In this document: one piece after another, positions 8,180-16,973 of the stretch
How positions within the stretch are numbered: position 1 is the first letter of the stretch
How the letters are laid out: the number at the start of each line of letters is the position of its first letter
DNA from: Cellvibrio sp. 79
GTDB taxonomy: Bacteria > Pseudomonadota > Gammaproteobacteria > Pseudomonadales > Cellvibrionaceae
DNA length: 64,000 nt
Assembly: GCA_003056245.1 (NCBI GenBank)
Contig: MVDH01000001.1
Location: 547,028 to 611,027, forward strand
Direction of reading: 5' to 3'
The notes under the pieces: generated by a model
Told to the model about the DNA's origin: nothing
What the model saw: only the letters and a program-made list of their open reading frames with translations
The model's database searches: none
Position numbers and translations under genes: made by a program

Positions 8180-8836
8180 ATGAAAATCTGTTTAACGGAA
8201 GATGATCTGGAATTAGGGCAAGCATTATCGCTGGCCCTGCAAAATGCGGGGTTTGAGGTGATCTGGGTTCGCAGGATTATCGATACCCGGACGCAATTAG
8301 CACAGCACTCTTTTGATGCATTGGTTCTGGATGTCGGGCTTCCGGATGGTAGTGGTTTTGATTTCTTGCACGATTATCGAAAAAATGGCGAACAGTTACC
8401 CATCGTCATTATCACCGCACGCGATAGCCTGGAAGATAAACTGCACGGATTGAATGTTGGTGCAGATGATTACCTGGTTAAGCCCTTTGAAATGCGCGAA
8501 TTAATCGCTCGTATCAAGGCGCAGGTAAGAGGCGCAAGGGGAGGGCAGGCCGGGGAATTTTATTGGAGCGTAAAAGATTTATCCCTTGATACACAGCGCA
8601 TGTGTATTCTGCGGCGCGGACATGACCTTCCACTTTCCAAAACTGAATATTTATTATTGGAAATATTAATTCGCCATGCTGGCCGAGTACTCACTCGACA
8701 TGAATTGGAAAAACACGCGCTTTCCCAAAGCGATTCACAATCATTGGATGTGCATATGTCCAATCTCCGTAAAAAAATTGGTGAAGGTTACATACGCACA
8801 ATGCGTGGTATTGGTTATTTAATGGAAAAAGTGTAG
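8180..8836 (+). CDS. OmpR-family response regulator (PmrA/QseB type)
   Basis: 218 residues. The receiver domain has the acidic pair EDD at residues 7-9, the phospho-acceptor Asp51 in LVLDVGLPDG, and the conserved Lys in VKPFEMRELIARI. The winged-helix DNA-binding domain (about 125-217) contains LPLSKTEYLLLEILIRHAGR and ends SNLRKKIGEG..IRTMRGIGYLM. The ATG at 8180 starts directly at the receiver domain; an upstream in-frame ATG at 8126 would add 18 atypical residues. The gene is 6 bases from the kinase gene. The operator upstream supports a PmrA/QseB-like specificity. Confidence 0.93.
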   Translation: MKICLTEDDLELGQALSLALQNAGFEVIWVRRIIDTRTQLAQHSFDALVLDVGLPDGSGFDFLHDYRKNGEQLPIVIITARDSLEDKLHGLNVGADDYLVKPFEMRELIARIKAQVRGARGGQAGEFYWSVKDLSLDTQRMCILRRGHDLPLSKTEYLLLEILIRHAGRVLTRHELEKHALSQSDSQSLDVHMSNLRKKIGEGYIRTMRGIGYLMEKV

Positions 8837-8842
8837 ATCACC

Positions 8843-10243
8843 ATGTTTACCCAACCATCTCTGTTTAAACGATTGGTGTTTAGCGTGCTCGCATTAAGCT
8901 TTGCGCTTTGGTGTGTTGTCTTATCGCTGATGGTTTACAGCATTCAAAAAATTTCCGCGCATTATGCGCACATCAATCTGGAAAATGCAGCGCAGCAACA
9001 GCTTGCTGTTTTAAAGGCAATTTCCGGTGATGACCAAGCTATACGTCGTTATGCAGAGGAAAATGAGGCGCTACAAAAAGAACTTTATACGCACATGAGT
9101 ATCTTTGTATCGCAACATTATTTACAAGTATGGCGTGGTGAAAAATTAATTTATAACACCGTGCAATTGCCGGTTACAAAACCTGGACAATCTGAATTGC
9201 AAATGTTGACTTCTTTAAAAGCGACTGCGGGAAATAATGCCTGGTTAACATGGAGTGAGTATGAGCCCAATACCGGTTTGACTGTGCGTATTGCGCAAGA
9301 GCCTTCGGTTGGCATGCGGCTTTCATATCGCAGTATTGGTTATTACTTGATGCCCTTTGTTATCAGTGTTCCTTTTTTGTTTTTACCAATATGGTGGGGG
9401 ATATCGCGCGGTTTGCGCCCCCTTAACCGTGTTGCGGAAGAGCTGGTAACACGTAGCGATACGGATTTATCGCCTATTACAAATACTCCTTATCGCGAAC
9501 TTTCTCCGCTGGTAGCTGCTGTTAATCGGCTTATGGAACAAGTGGGTACTCGCATTCGACGCGAGCAGGAGTTTTTGCACGATGCTGCACATGAATTAAA
9601 AACACCACTGGCGGTTATTCAATTGAATAGCGAAATATTGGCTGATGCTACTGAGGCATCAATTCAAAAAGCGGCATTGGAAGGGATTCAAAAAGGTGTA
9701 ACACGCGCAACACATACAACCCACCAGTTGCTTGCCTCAGCCCGCGCTGATAATCACCAGCACCATACCGGATTCGTAGCGATTAACTTTGCTCAATTTC
9801 TCCAGGACCGGTTAGCACAATGGATTTCGCTGGCGTTGCAAAAGAATATTGAGATAGAGCTGAATGCACCGGATATCTGCAAGCTGGATGTTGATCGTGA
9901 AAGTATTACCTTGCTTGTCGATAACCTTATTGATAACGCGATTAAATATTCTGGTCATGGCAGTAGGATTCATGTTCGTCTACTTCATAGCCATTTGCCC
10001 GATGGATCAATAATTACGTTGCAAGTATGCGATCAGGGCTGCGGAATTTCAGCAGAATATCGGGAAAAAGTGTTTGAGCGTTTTTTTCGTGTAAACCCCA
10101 GCGAAAGCCACGGTACAGGTTTGGGTTTATCTATTGTTAAGCGTGCCGCTGAGCAACATTCTGCCACTATTGAATTGGCTGATAATCCTGAAACGGAACA
10201 CGGATTAATGGTGACCATAAAATTCCAGCAATATATTCGATAA
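8843..10243 (+). CDS. Sensor histidine kinase partner (QseC/PmrB type)
   Basis: 466 residues. Two membrane helices (about 13-33 and 163-185) flank a periplasmic sensor domain of about 130 residues. A HAMP-like segment is followed by the H-box FLHDAAHELKTPLAVIQ, N-box VDNLIDNAIKYSG, G1 DQGCGIS, F-box FERFFRV and G2 GTGLGLSIVKR. It should autophosphorylate on the H-box His and pass phosphate to the adjacent regulator. The stimulus cannot be read; relatives sense cations, lipid changes or signal molecules. The sensor domain lacks an obvious EXXE metal motif of the PmrB type. Confidence 0.92.
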   Translation: MFTQPSLFKRLVFSVLALSFALWCVVLSLMVYSIQKISAHYAHINLENAAQQQLAVLKAISGDDQAIRRYAEENEALQKELYTHMSIFVSQHYLQVWRGEKLIYNTVQLPVTKPGQSELQMLTSLKATAGNNAWLTWSEYEPNTGLTVRIAQEPSVGMRLSYRSIGYYLMPFVISVPFLFLPIWWGISRGLRPLNRVAEELVTRSDTDLSPITNTPYRELSPLVAAVNRLMEQVGTRIRREQEFLHDAAHELKTPLAVIQLNSEILADATEASIQKAALEGIQKGVTRATHTTHQLLASARADNHQHHTGFVAINFAQFLQDRLAQWISLALQKNIEIELNAPDICKLDVDRESITLLVDNLIDNAIKYSGHGSRIHVRLLHSHLPDGSIITLQVCDQGCGISAEYREKVFERFFRVNPSESHGTGLGLSIVKRAAEQHSATIELADNPETEHGLMVTIKFQQYIR

Positions 10244-10313
10244 AAATAATGATAACTGAATGCTAAATTGTTACTGGCTTTATCAACTAATTTATAAGTA
10301 AAGGAGGCACGTT

Positions 10314-11558
10314 ATGAATACACAAAACGCTATCAATATTTCTTCACCTGACGCCATATATTCACCAGCCATACATTTGCAAGCAGCGCGCTATTATTAT
10401 CTTGATAACTTGCGCGCATTGGCGTTAATGCTGGGAGTTTTTGTCCATGCTGCGATGGCCTATTCGCTTTATATGAATGAAATGTGGCTGACGTCAGCAC
10501 CGGAAAAATCCACAGTAATCGAAGCGGCGACTATGTTTAGCCATTTATTTCGTATGCCATTGTTTATGGTGATTGCAGGTTTTTTTGGCTGTTATATTTA
10601 TCAGAAGCGCGGTGTGAAAGGTTTTATTAAAAATCGTAGCCTGAGGATATTGTTGCCCTTTATTATATTTTTCCCGCTGCTGATGGCATCTTTTGTTTTT
10701 CTTTTTATGTACGCGATGGAGCACGTTGAGAATAAATCACCCTTGTTGCAACTTGTCAGCACCTTTGCCACAAATCCAGGTGCGCGCCCCAACATGCAGC
10801 CCAGTACGATGCAATTATGGTTTTTATTTAATCTGATACTTTTTTATTGCGTCACTCTTGTGGTATTGAAAATAAATGCATTCAATGTAAAGAATTGGTT
10901 ATCCGCATGTTCGGTTCGTACCTTGCGCGGCATTTTGTTGTTTATGCTACCACTTCTGTTGGTTCCGGCCTTGTATTCGCAATACGCACTGCCTCTGCAT
11001 ATGCCTGATCGCCTGTATCCACAGTTGTGGTCATTCGGGTATCACGGAGTGTTTTTCGCAGTGGGCTGGATTTCGTTCTCAAGCCAATATTTGCTGGATG
11101 TGGTAAGCGGTTTTTGGAAATGGTTACTGCTAGTTAGTGTTATTGCGTTTGCAGTCGCGTACCAGTTTTATCCACGAACGATTGCACTTATGGTTGCAAT
11201 ACATCCTGAGGGACATTTTCCTGATGTTGGCAACACTGTATTCCTGGCAATCTTGCAAGCATTCATATCGGTTTATATGGTGTTGACGTTATTGGCAATG
11301 GGCAAAAAATTCCTTGACCAGGAAAATGCGTTCTTCCGTTACATGTCACAATCATCCTACTGGGTTTATCTGGTCCATGTGCCGATTATCCTGCTTATCC
11401 AAATATTGTTAATGGATGCGGATTGGAATTTGTGGCTGAAATATTTTGTAACCGTTGCGCTGGCATTTATTATTTCCCTGCTGAGTTATCAATTACTGGT
11501 CCGTTACACTCCGATAGGGTGGATGTTGAACGGAAGAAGGAGCATCAAAGCAAACTAG
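10314..11558 (+). CDS. Membrane acyltransferase 3 family protein (OpgC/MdoC-like)
   Basis: 414 residues with about ten membrane helices. The N-terminal helix has YYYLDNLRALALMLGVFVHA, the usual family signature with the catalytic-type His in its first helix, and FSHLFRMPLFMVIAGFF follows. OpgC/MdoC relatives attach succinyl groups to periplasmic glucans, while other relatives acylate lipids or surface sugars. A strong AAAGGAGG site precedes the ATG. It follows the two-component genes by 70 bases on the same strand, so it may be co-transcribed with or controlled by them (inference). It ends at a bidirectional terminator. Confidence 0.8.
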   Translation: MNTQNAINISSPDAIYSPAIHLQAARYYYLDNLRALALMLGVFVHAAMAYSLYMNEMWLTSAPEKSTVIEAATMFSHLFRMPLFMVIAGFFGCYIYQKRGVKGFIKNRSLRILLPFIIFFPLLMASFVFLFMYAMEHVENKSPLLQLVSTFATNPGARPNMQPSTMQLWFLFNLILFYCVTLVVLKINAFNVKNWLSACSVRTLRGILLFMLPLLLVPALYSQYALPLHMPDRLYPQLWSFGYHGVFFAVGWISFSSQYLLDVVSGFWKWLLLVSVIAFAVAYQFYPRTIALMVAIHPEGHFPDVGNTVFLAILQAFISVYMVLTLLAMGKKFLDQENAFFRYMSQSSYWVYLVHVPIILLIQILLMDADWNLWLKYFVTVALAFIISLLSYQLLVRYTPIGWMLNGRRSIKAN

Positions 11559-11568
11559 TTATTGGTTT

Positions 11569-11597
11569 AACTGCCGTCCAAAAAAATGACGGCAGTT
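11569..11597. terminator. Bidirectional terminator between convergent genes
   Basis: Stem AACTGCCGTC / GACGGCAGTT with a 9-base loop. It is followed by TTTTC on the plus strand and flanked by AAACC on the other side. It sits between the acyltransferase gene and the convergent mipA-like gene. Confidence 0.7.
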
Positions 11598-11611
11598 TTC
11601 ATTTTTTGAAA

Positions 11612-12415
11612 TTAAAATGCGCGCGCAATCCCAATAAGCACAGAAACCGTTCGATCCGTATCGGGTTCAATAAACGGGCTGTCCTGAATTTCATCAGGCA
11701 ACAGACTGTATCTCACGGTAGACATCAGGGACCATTTGTCGCCGAGCGGGCGAAAATAGGAGAAGCCGACATGTGGAATAGTGACCGCGCCCGGTTTGTA
11801 ATTGATGACACCGCGCGCGACTTCTTCATCCAGGGTTCCGTAGTAATAATTTGCGTTGTCTTCGGACAACCAGGTAATGCCCGCATGGGGTGTTAACATT
11901 CCACCTGCGAATTGCACAGGGTAACCATATTGGATGGACGCTTCCTGGCCGCCACTGGTATCGGTGACGTCTGCGAGCAATTCAATGTCGATTTCACCGG
12001 CGCTGCCGCTCCATGTTGCTGCCAATCCTGCGTCAAGGGCAATATCGCGATCTTCCAATAATGTGTAGTCAATACCGTTTTGCGCGAGTTCTTTTTTGCC
12101 GAGGTCATCCACTTCAAATCCATCGAAACGTAATTTTGTAATGGCAGCAAGCTGGAACGATTCACTGCCCACAATATACCAACCGGCAGTGATGCCACGA
12201 AAATAGAAGCGGTCGCCCTGGTAAGTGATCAGCGGGACAGGAATAACACGCGTGTTTTCTCCAGCGTAGGGGCTGTCACTTAAGACTGTTGCGATACCAA
12301 CCCCCCAGCGCGGCGGGCCGCCATCCGGATTACCTTCCGGTTCTTCCGGCCCAATTTGGGCGGTAGCATTGAATGACATCACGGACAGCAAAACTGGCCA
12401 GAATAATTTCTTCAT
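11612..12415 (-). CDS. MipA/OmpV-family outer membrane protein
   Basis: 267 residues. A signal peptide ends near residue 19 (FNATA). The mature protein is a beta-barrel with family features: WGVGIATVLSDSPYAGENT near the start, TRVIPVPLITYQGDRFYFRG, a middle strand region with EIDIELLADVTD, and a C-terminal aromatic strand ending in IGIARAF, suited to outer-membrane insertion. Members act as scaffolds for murein enzymes (MipA) or as small porin-like proteins. The gene is alone, convergent with the acyltransferase gene. Confidence 0.88.
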   Translation of the reverse strand: MKKLFWPVLLSVMSFNATAQIGPEEPEGNPDGGPPRWGVGIATVLSDSPYAGENTRVIPVPLITYQGDRFYFRGITAGWYIVGSESFQLAAITKLRFDGFEVDDLGKKELAQNGIDYTLLEDRDIALDAGLAATWSGSAGEIDIELLADVTDTSGGQEASIQYGYPVQFAGGMLTPHAGITWLSEDNANYYYGTLDEEVARGVINYKPGAVTIPHVGFSYFRPLGDKWSLMSTVRYSLLPDEIQDSPFIEPDTDRTVSVLIGIARAF

Positions 12416-12824
12416 TGGACATCTAACCTCATTAAATTAAATGGAATCCCTGGTGTAGCGCACGACTGTAAGCAACTGTTACAGAGTAAATACGTTATGT
12501 CACAAATAATGTCGCGAGATTATCGACAGTCAAAATATAAATTCGAGGGGATCTGGCGATGGCAGCCAGCATGAATGCAACAATAAGGCTGAGTCTGTAT
12601 CAGCCTGTAACAAGTTAACCGTTTTTTTATTCCCGTTTTTTTAATTTCCATTTCGACTCAATAACCAAAAAGTTATGCAGGTTATTGTCATAAAAAGTAA
12701 AGATCCGTTGACCGCATAGATTACCGTTTGATGGCAGGCTAACCTTTTTAAGCGGCTTTGGAGAGAGCCTACTGCGGTGCTGGAATGTACCGCTTTTCAC
12801 CTTTATAAAAAATAGAGAGCAACC
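12416..12824. other. Divergent intergenic region of about 400 bases
   Basis: Holds the promoter regions of the mipA-like gene (leftward) and the sugar-oxidation operon (rightward). The right part contains several T-rich tracts and a TTGACC near 12707, but no properly spaced -10 could be fixed. No gene or RNA was recognised. Confidence 0.3.
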
Positions 12825-13721
12825 ATGACCCATTCGGTAAATCGCCGTGCATTAATGCGCGGCGCTGTCGCTAGTGCTTTGGGGCTATCCAGCCTATCGG
12901 TACTCGGGGCAGATCCTGCTTTATCCCTTTCATCACCCACTGTTGCGCTCAAGGGCAATATTCGCCATTCAGTCGCACGCTGGACCTTTGGTTTTCTATC
13001 AATTGAAGAGCTGTGTTTATTGGTAAGGCGGTTAGGATTTTCGGCGATTGATCTGGTCGGGCCGAATGATTGGCCTATTCTCAAGCAGCATGGAGTGGAT
13101 TCCTCCATGTGCAATGGCGCCGAACTGAATCTGGAAGATGGTTGGGGCGATGCTAAATTTCATAAACCGCTGATTGAGCGCTATCAAAAACATATCGATC
13201 TGGTTAGCGAAGCAGGCTATAAAAACCTGATTTGTTTTAGTGGTAATGCGCGCGGGAAAAATCCGGAAGAAGGATTGAAAAATGCCACTAAAGGTTTGAA
13301 AAAAATTCTTGCCCAAGCTGAAAAGCGTGGTGTGATTTTGCAGATGGAATTGTTTAATAGCAAGATTGATCACCCGGATTATTTTGCCGATAACTCTGCA
13401 TGGGGCATTGAATTGTGCAAGCGCCTCGACTCGCCTAATTTTAAATTGCTATACGATATTTATCACATGCAAATCAGCGAAGGCGACATCATTCGCACAA
13501 TTCAAAATCATCATCAATTTTTTGGTCATTACCACACGGCGGGTGTTCCGGGCCGCAACGAAATTGATGATTCGCAAGAACTGTATTACCCAGCCATTGT
13601 GCGCGCTATTCAGGCAACCGGCTTCAAGGGATATGTCGCGCAGGAATTTATGCCCAGGCGTGCAACCGACGAAGAAAAAATTGAATCCTTGCAAGCGGCT
13701 ATCCGTATTTGCGACGTTTAA
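12825..13721 (+). CDS. Tat-exported sugar isomerase, hydroxypyruvate isomerase-like
   Basis: 298 residues. The N-terminus NRRALMRGAVASALGLSS looks like a twin-arginine signal, cleaved near LGADP. The rest is an AP-endonuclease-2 type TIM barrel related to hydroxypyruvate isomerase, with likely metal or catalytic residues in LQMELFNS, YDIYHMQISEGD, GHYHTAGVPGRNEID and AQEFMPRR. It would isomerise or epimerise a sugar or keto-sugar. It heads a tight operon with a GMC oxidoreductase (36 bases on) and its small subunit. Typical Hyi proteins are cytoplasmic, so the export signal is notable. The substrate is unknown. Confidence 0.85.
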   Translation: MTHSVNRRALMRGAVASALGLSSLSVLGADPALSLSSPTVALKGNIRHSVARWTFGFLSIEELCLLVRRLGFSAIDLVGPNDWPILKQHGVDSSMCNGAELNLEDGWGDAKFHKPLIERYQKHIDLVSEAGYKNLICFSGNARGKNPEEGLKNATKGLKKILAQAEKRGVILQMELFNSKIDHPDYFADNSAWGIELCKRLDSPNFKLLYDIYHMQISEGDIIRTIQNHHQFFGHYHTAGVPGRNEIDDSQELYYPAIVRAIQATGFKGYVAQEFMPRRATDEEKIESLQAAIRICDV

Positions 13722-13757
13722 TATCCTAAGAAGTACGATTTATCCAGAGGTACAGTT

Positions 13758-15449
13758 ATGTCTACTACACAACACTTCGATGCAATTGTTGTTGGCTCCG
13801 GCATTAGTGGCGGTTGGGCTGCCAAAGAATTAACTGAAAAAGGTTTGAAAGTGTTATTGCTCGAACGCGGGCGTAATATCGAACACATCAAAGATTATGT
13901 GAATGCGTCCAAGGATCCGTGGGATTATCCTCATCACGGTCGTCCCACCCAGGAAATGAAACGCAATCACCCGGTGTTGCAACGGGATTTTGTATTGAAT
14001 GAAGAAACCAATGGTATGTGGGCGAATGAACAGGAAAGCCCGTACGTTGAAAAGAAACGCTTTGATTGGTATCGCGGTTATCACGTGGGTGGCCGCTCGC
14101 TGTTATGGGGCCGCCAAAGTTATCGTTTAAGCCAGCGGGATTTTGAAGCTAATTTACGTGAAGGTATTGCTGTTGATTGGCCGATTCGTTATCAGGATAT
14201 TGCGCCCTGGTACGATTATGTAGAATCTTTTGCTGGAATTTCCGGCACTGTTGAAGGTCTGGATCATTTACCCGATGGAAAATTTTTGCCACCTATCGAA
14301 TTAAATTGCGTTGAAAAAGATGTGGCCGCGCGAATAAAAAAAGCGTACGGCGGAAAACGTTTAATGATCAACAGTCGCACTGCAAATATCACGCAACCCA
14401 AACCGGAACAGGGCAGGGTGAATTGCCAGTATCGCAATAAATGTTGGCTGGGTTGTCCCTTCGGTGCTTACTTCAGTACCCAGTCATCCACGCTGCCAGC
14501 GGCGATGAAAACCGGTAATTTAACCTTGCGCCCTTTTTCAATTGTGAGTCAGGTGTTGTACGACAAAGATAAAAAACGCGCGCGCGGTGTAGAAGTTATT
14601 GATGCAGAAACCAATCAAACTTATGAATTTACTGCGAATGTTGTTTTCCTCAATGCATCGAGTTTTAACTCCACCTGGATTTTGATGAATTCCGCTACTG
14701 ATATTTGGCCAGCTGGTTTGGGTAGCAGCAGTGGTGAATTGGGTCATAACGTCATGGACCATCACTTCCGTGTTGGCGCTGGTGGGCTTGTCGAAGGCTT
14801 TGAGGATAAGTACTACTACGGTCGTCGTCCCGCCGGTTTTTATGTTCCGCGTTTTCGTAATCTTGATGGTGAACAACGTAATTATGTGCGTGGTTTTGGT
14901 TATCAAGGGGGAGCCAGTCGTGAAGATTGGAACAGGAGTGTTGCTGAAATGAGCATCGGTGCAAATTTTAAAAATGCACTCGCCGAACCGGGCGCCTGGA
15001 CTATTGGCATGACTGCCTTCGGTGAAATGTTACCGCACCACGACAATCGCATTTATCTCGATCATAAAGTAAAAGATAAATGGGGCTTGCCGGTGCTGGC
15101 AATGGATGTCGAAATTCGCGAGAACGAAAAAGCGATGCGCAAAGATATGCTGCAGGATGCAATTGATATATTCGAAGCCGCCGGTGTAAAAAATGTGACG
15201 GGGGGTGATTGGGGATATTCTCCGGGTATGGGTATTCACGAAATGGGAACTGCACGTATGGGGCGCGATGCAAAAACCTCGGTGCTTAATGCATTTAACC
15301 AGGTGTGGGATGCGCCCAATGTATTTGTTACTGATGGCGCGTGTATGACCTCGGCATCCTGTGTAAATCCGTCGCTCACGTATATGGCTTTAACCGCGCG
15401 CGCCGTAGACCATGCGGTAAAAGAATTGAAAAAGGGGAATCTGAAATGA
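13758..15449 (+). CDS. GMC-family FAD sugar dehydrogenase, large subunit
   Basis: 563 residues. FAD-binding VVGSGISGGWAAKEL is at the N-terminus, and the active-site region GIHEMGTARMG and CVNPSLTYMALT at the C-terminus. A cysteine set CQYRNKCWLGC (Cys223, Cys229, Cys233) resembles the iron-sulfur ligands reported for the alpha subunit of bacterial FAD-glucose dehydrogenase. It probably oxidises a sugar hydroxyl, possibly at C3, and passes electrons onward. It has no signal peptide of its own; such proteins are co-exported with the Tat-bearing small subunit, whose gene overlaps its stop by 4 bases. No cytochrome c subunit gene follows. The substrate is inferred only by family. Confidence 0.88.
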   Translation: MSTTQHFDAIVVGSGISGGWAAKELTEKGLKVLLLERGRNIEHIKDYVNASKDPWDYPHHGRPTQEMKRNHPVLQRDFVLNEETNGMWANEQESPYVEKKRFDWYRGYHVGGRSLLWGRQSYRLSQRDFEANLREGIAVDWPIRYQDIAPWYDYVESFAGISGTVEGLDHLPDGKFLPPIELNCVEKDVAARIKKAYGGKRLMINSRTANITQPKPEQGRVNCQYRNKCWLGCPFGAYFSTQSSTLPAAMKTGNLTLRPFSIVSQVLYDKDKKRARGVEVIDAETNQTYEFTANVVFLNASSFNSTWILMNSATDIWPAGLGSSSGELGHNVMDHHFRVGAGGLVEGFEDKYYYGRRPAGFYVPRFRNLDGEQRNYVRGFGYQGGASREDWNRSVAEMSIGANFKNALAEPGAWTIGMTAFGEMLPHHDNRIYLDHKVKDKWGLPVLAMDVEIRENEKAMRKDMLQDAIDIFEAAGVKNVTGGDWGYSPGMGIHEMGTARMGRDAKTSVLNAFNQVWDAPNVFVTDGACMTSASCVNPSLTYMALTARAVDHAVKELKKGNLK

Positions 15450-16000
15450 ATCGCCGCGAATTACTAAAAATGATTGCCGCTACTACCGGCACGGCAATGA
15501 TTGGTGGCAGTGCGTTGCTAACCGGTTGCGCTACTTCAACGCAAACGCCGCTGATTTTTTCCCTGGAAGATATTGCGCTGATGGATGAAATTGCAGAAAC
15601 CATTTTGCCGCGCACGGAAACACCAGGCGCGAAGGACGCGAAAGTTGGCCAGTTTATGAGCGTGTATGTGAGTGATTGTTACTCGCTGGAAGAGCAGGCG
15701 ATATTTTATAAAGGTTTGCTGTCGCTGGAGGACAGCAGCCATAAAACCTATGGACGTCGTTTTATGGCGCTGCAGCCAGCCGAGCGCGAAACATTTATTA
15801 ATCAACTTGATCAGCACGCAAAAACGGAAATTGCTGCTGGAAAAATGCATTATTTTACGATGATCAAACAACTGACGCTGTTTGGTTTCTTCACCTCTGA
15901 AGTTGGCGGCACGCAAGTATTGCGTCATGTGCCGATTCCGGGCCGTTTTGATGGCGAATTGCCTTATAAACCGGGTGATCGCGCCTGGGCGACCAGATAG
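15446..16000 (+). CDS. Gluconate 2-dehydrogenase subunit 3 family protein
   Basis: 184 residues. The start NRRELLKM is a twin-arginine motif, followed by a hydrophobic stretch and a lipobox LLTGC with Cys28, so the protein may be Tat-exported and lipid-anchored. The domain contains EIAETILPRTETPGAKDAKV, typical of the family, and ends with GRFDGELPYKPGDRAWATR. It is the small chaperone-like subunit that carries the GMC dehydrogenase across the membrane. The ATG overlaps the upstream stop (ATGA), implying translational coupling. The frame is open from 15341 but this start carries the signal peptide. Confidence 0.88.
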   Translation: MNRRELLKMIAATTGTAMIGGSALLTGCATSTQTPLIFSLEDIALMDEIAETILPRTETPGAKDAKVGQFMSVYVSDCYSLEEQAIFYKGLLSLEDSSHKTYGRRFMALQPAERETFINQLDQHAKTEIAAGKMHYFTMIKQLTLFGFFTSEVGGTQVLRHVPIPGRFDGELPYKPGDRAWATR

Positions 16001-16096
16001 TTCGCAATACCAAACGGCCAGTTGAGTATGCTCGCTGATGGTTAGTGCGGGAGTAATTAAATTTACCTTTAATCCGGAAGTGATGCGTTTTAATAT

Positions 16097-16132
16097 CCGT
16101 AGTTAATTGACTGCTGAATAAATTAACTACGG
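16097..16132 (+). promoter_or_regulatory. Stem-loop immediately before acpH
   Basis: Perfect 12-base arms (CCGTAGTTAATT / AATTAACTACGG) enclose a 12-base loop, ending 8 bases before the acpH ATG. No purine-rich ribosome site is visible, so the 3' arm occupies its normal place. It could be a translation-controlling hairpin or an operator. Confidence 0.6.
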
Positions 16133-16140
16133 TATGCCCT

Positions 16141-16725
16141 ATGAATTGGCTGGCCCACGCGTATTTATCCAAACCAAATATAGAGTTTCGCGTTGGTAAT
16201 ATATTGCCAGATCTGGTTTCAATCACCGAACTACGAAAATTCACCCCGCCATTTCAGGAGGGCATTATTTGCCATAAGGCAATCGATGCGTTTACTGATT
16301 CTCATCCTATCGTTAAAAACAGCATAAGCCGCATGCCCGCAAATTACAGGCGGTATGGTGGTATTTTAACGGATGTCTTTTACGATCATTTTCTGGCAAA
16401 AAACTGGGCTGCGTATTCCACGATTGGCTTAAACGAGTTTTCCAAAAATTTTTATCGGGATTTGGAACGGATAGAAAGAGATGTCCCGGAAGACATCTTT
16501 TATAAATTTAAACGCATGTTTGAGCATAATATTTTTGAAACCTATACCGACATCTCCGGAATTAATGTCGCGCTACAACGCATAGATTCAAGGCTCAGGC
16601 GGCCTGCCAACCTTGGCGCGGCGACCGCGATACTTATTGAAAATTATGATCTGGTTGAGATGGAGTTCACATTGTTCTTTGCGGAATTGCGTACATCTAT
16701 AGAGCCGCACCTCAAATCTTCCTAA
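16141..16725 (+). CDS. acpH: Acyl carrier protein phosphodiesterase
   Basis: 194 residues, the usual length of AcpH. The start MNWLAHAYLS matches the family N-terminus, followed by GNILPDLVSI and a helical HD-like domain with HKAIDAFTDSHPIV and YDHFLAKNW. It removes the phosphopantetheine arm from holo-ACP, turning over the fatty-acid carrier. It stands alone after the sugar-oxidation operon. A strong hairpin abuts the start codon in place of a ribosome site. Confidence 0.85.
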   Translation: MNWLAHAYLSKPNIEFRVGNILPDLVSITELRKFTPPFQEGIICHKAIDAFTDSHPIVKNSISRMPANYRRYGGILTDVFYDHFLAKNWAAYSTIGLNEFSKNFYRDLERIERDVPEDIFYKFKRMFEHNIFETYTDISGINVALQRIDSRLRRPANLGAATAILIENYDLVEMEFTLFFAELRTSIEPHLKSS

Positions 16726-16973
16726 ATGCGAACCCACGCAACTATAAAAATACACCGAAATCCCATTGTGAATACAACATTGTTTGTCGGTGCGAAGTTA
16801 TATAATTTTTTTGCCTAATCTCAAATCTGAACAAAAAGGAAAATAAACAGTATTGCTGCTGATTGGCTTGGGCGAGTATATTCGTGCATGTCAGGAATCA
16901 GTCGATGAATGATAAAGATTGAATCATTTTATGGTTCATACATGTTAATAATCATTTTGTGGAGGGACGCTGG

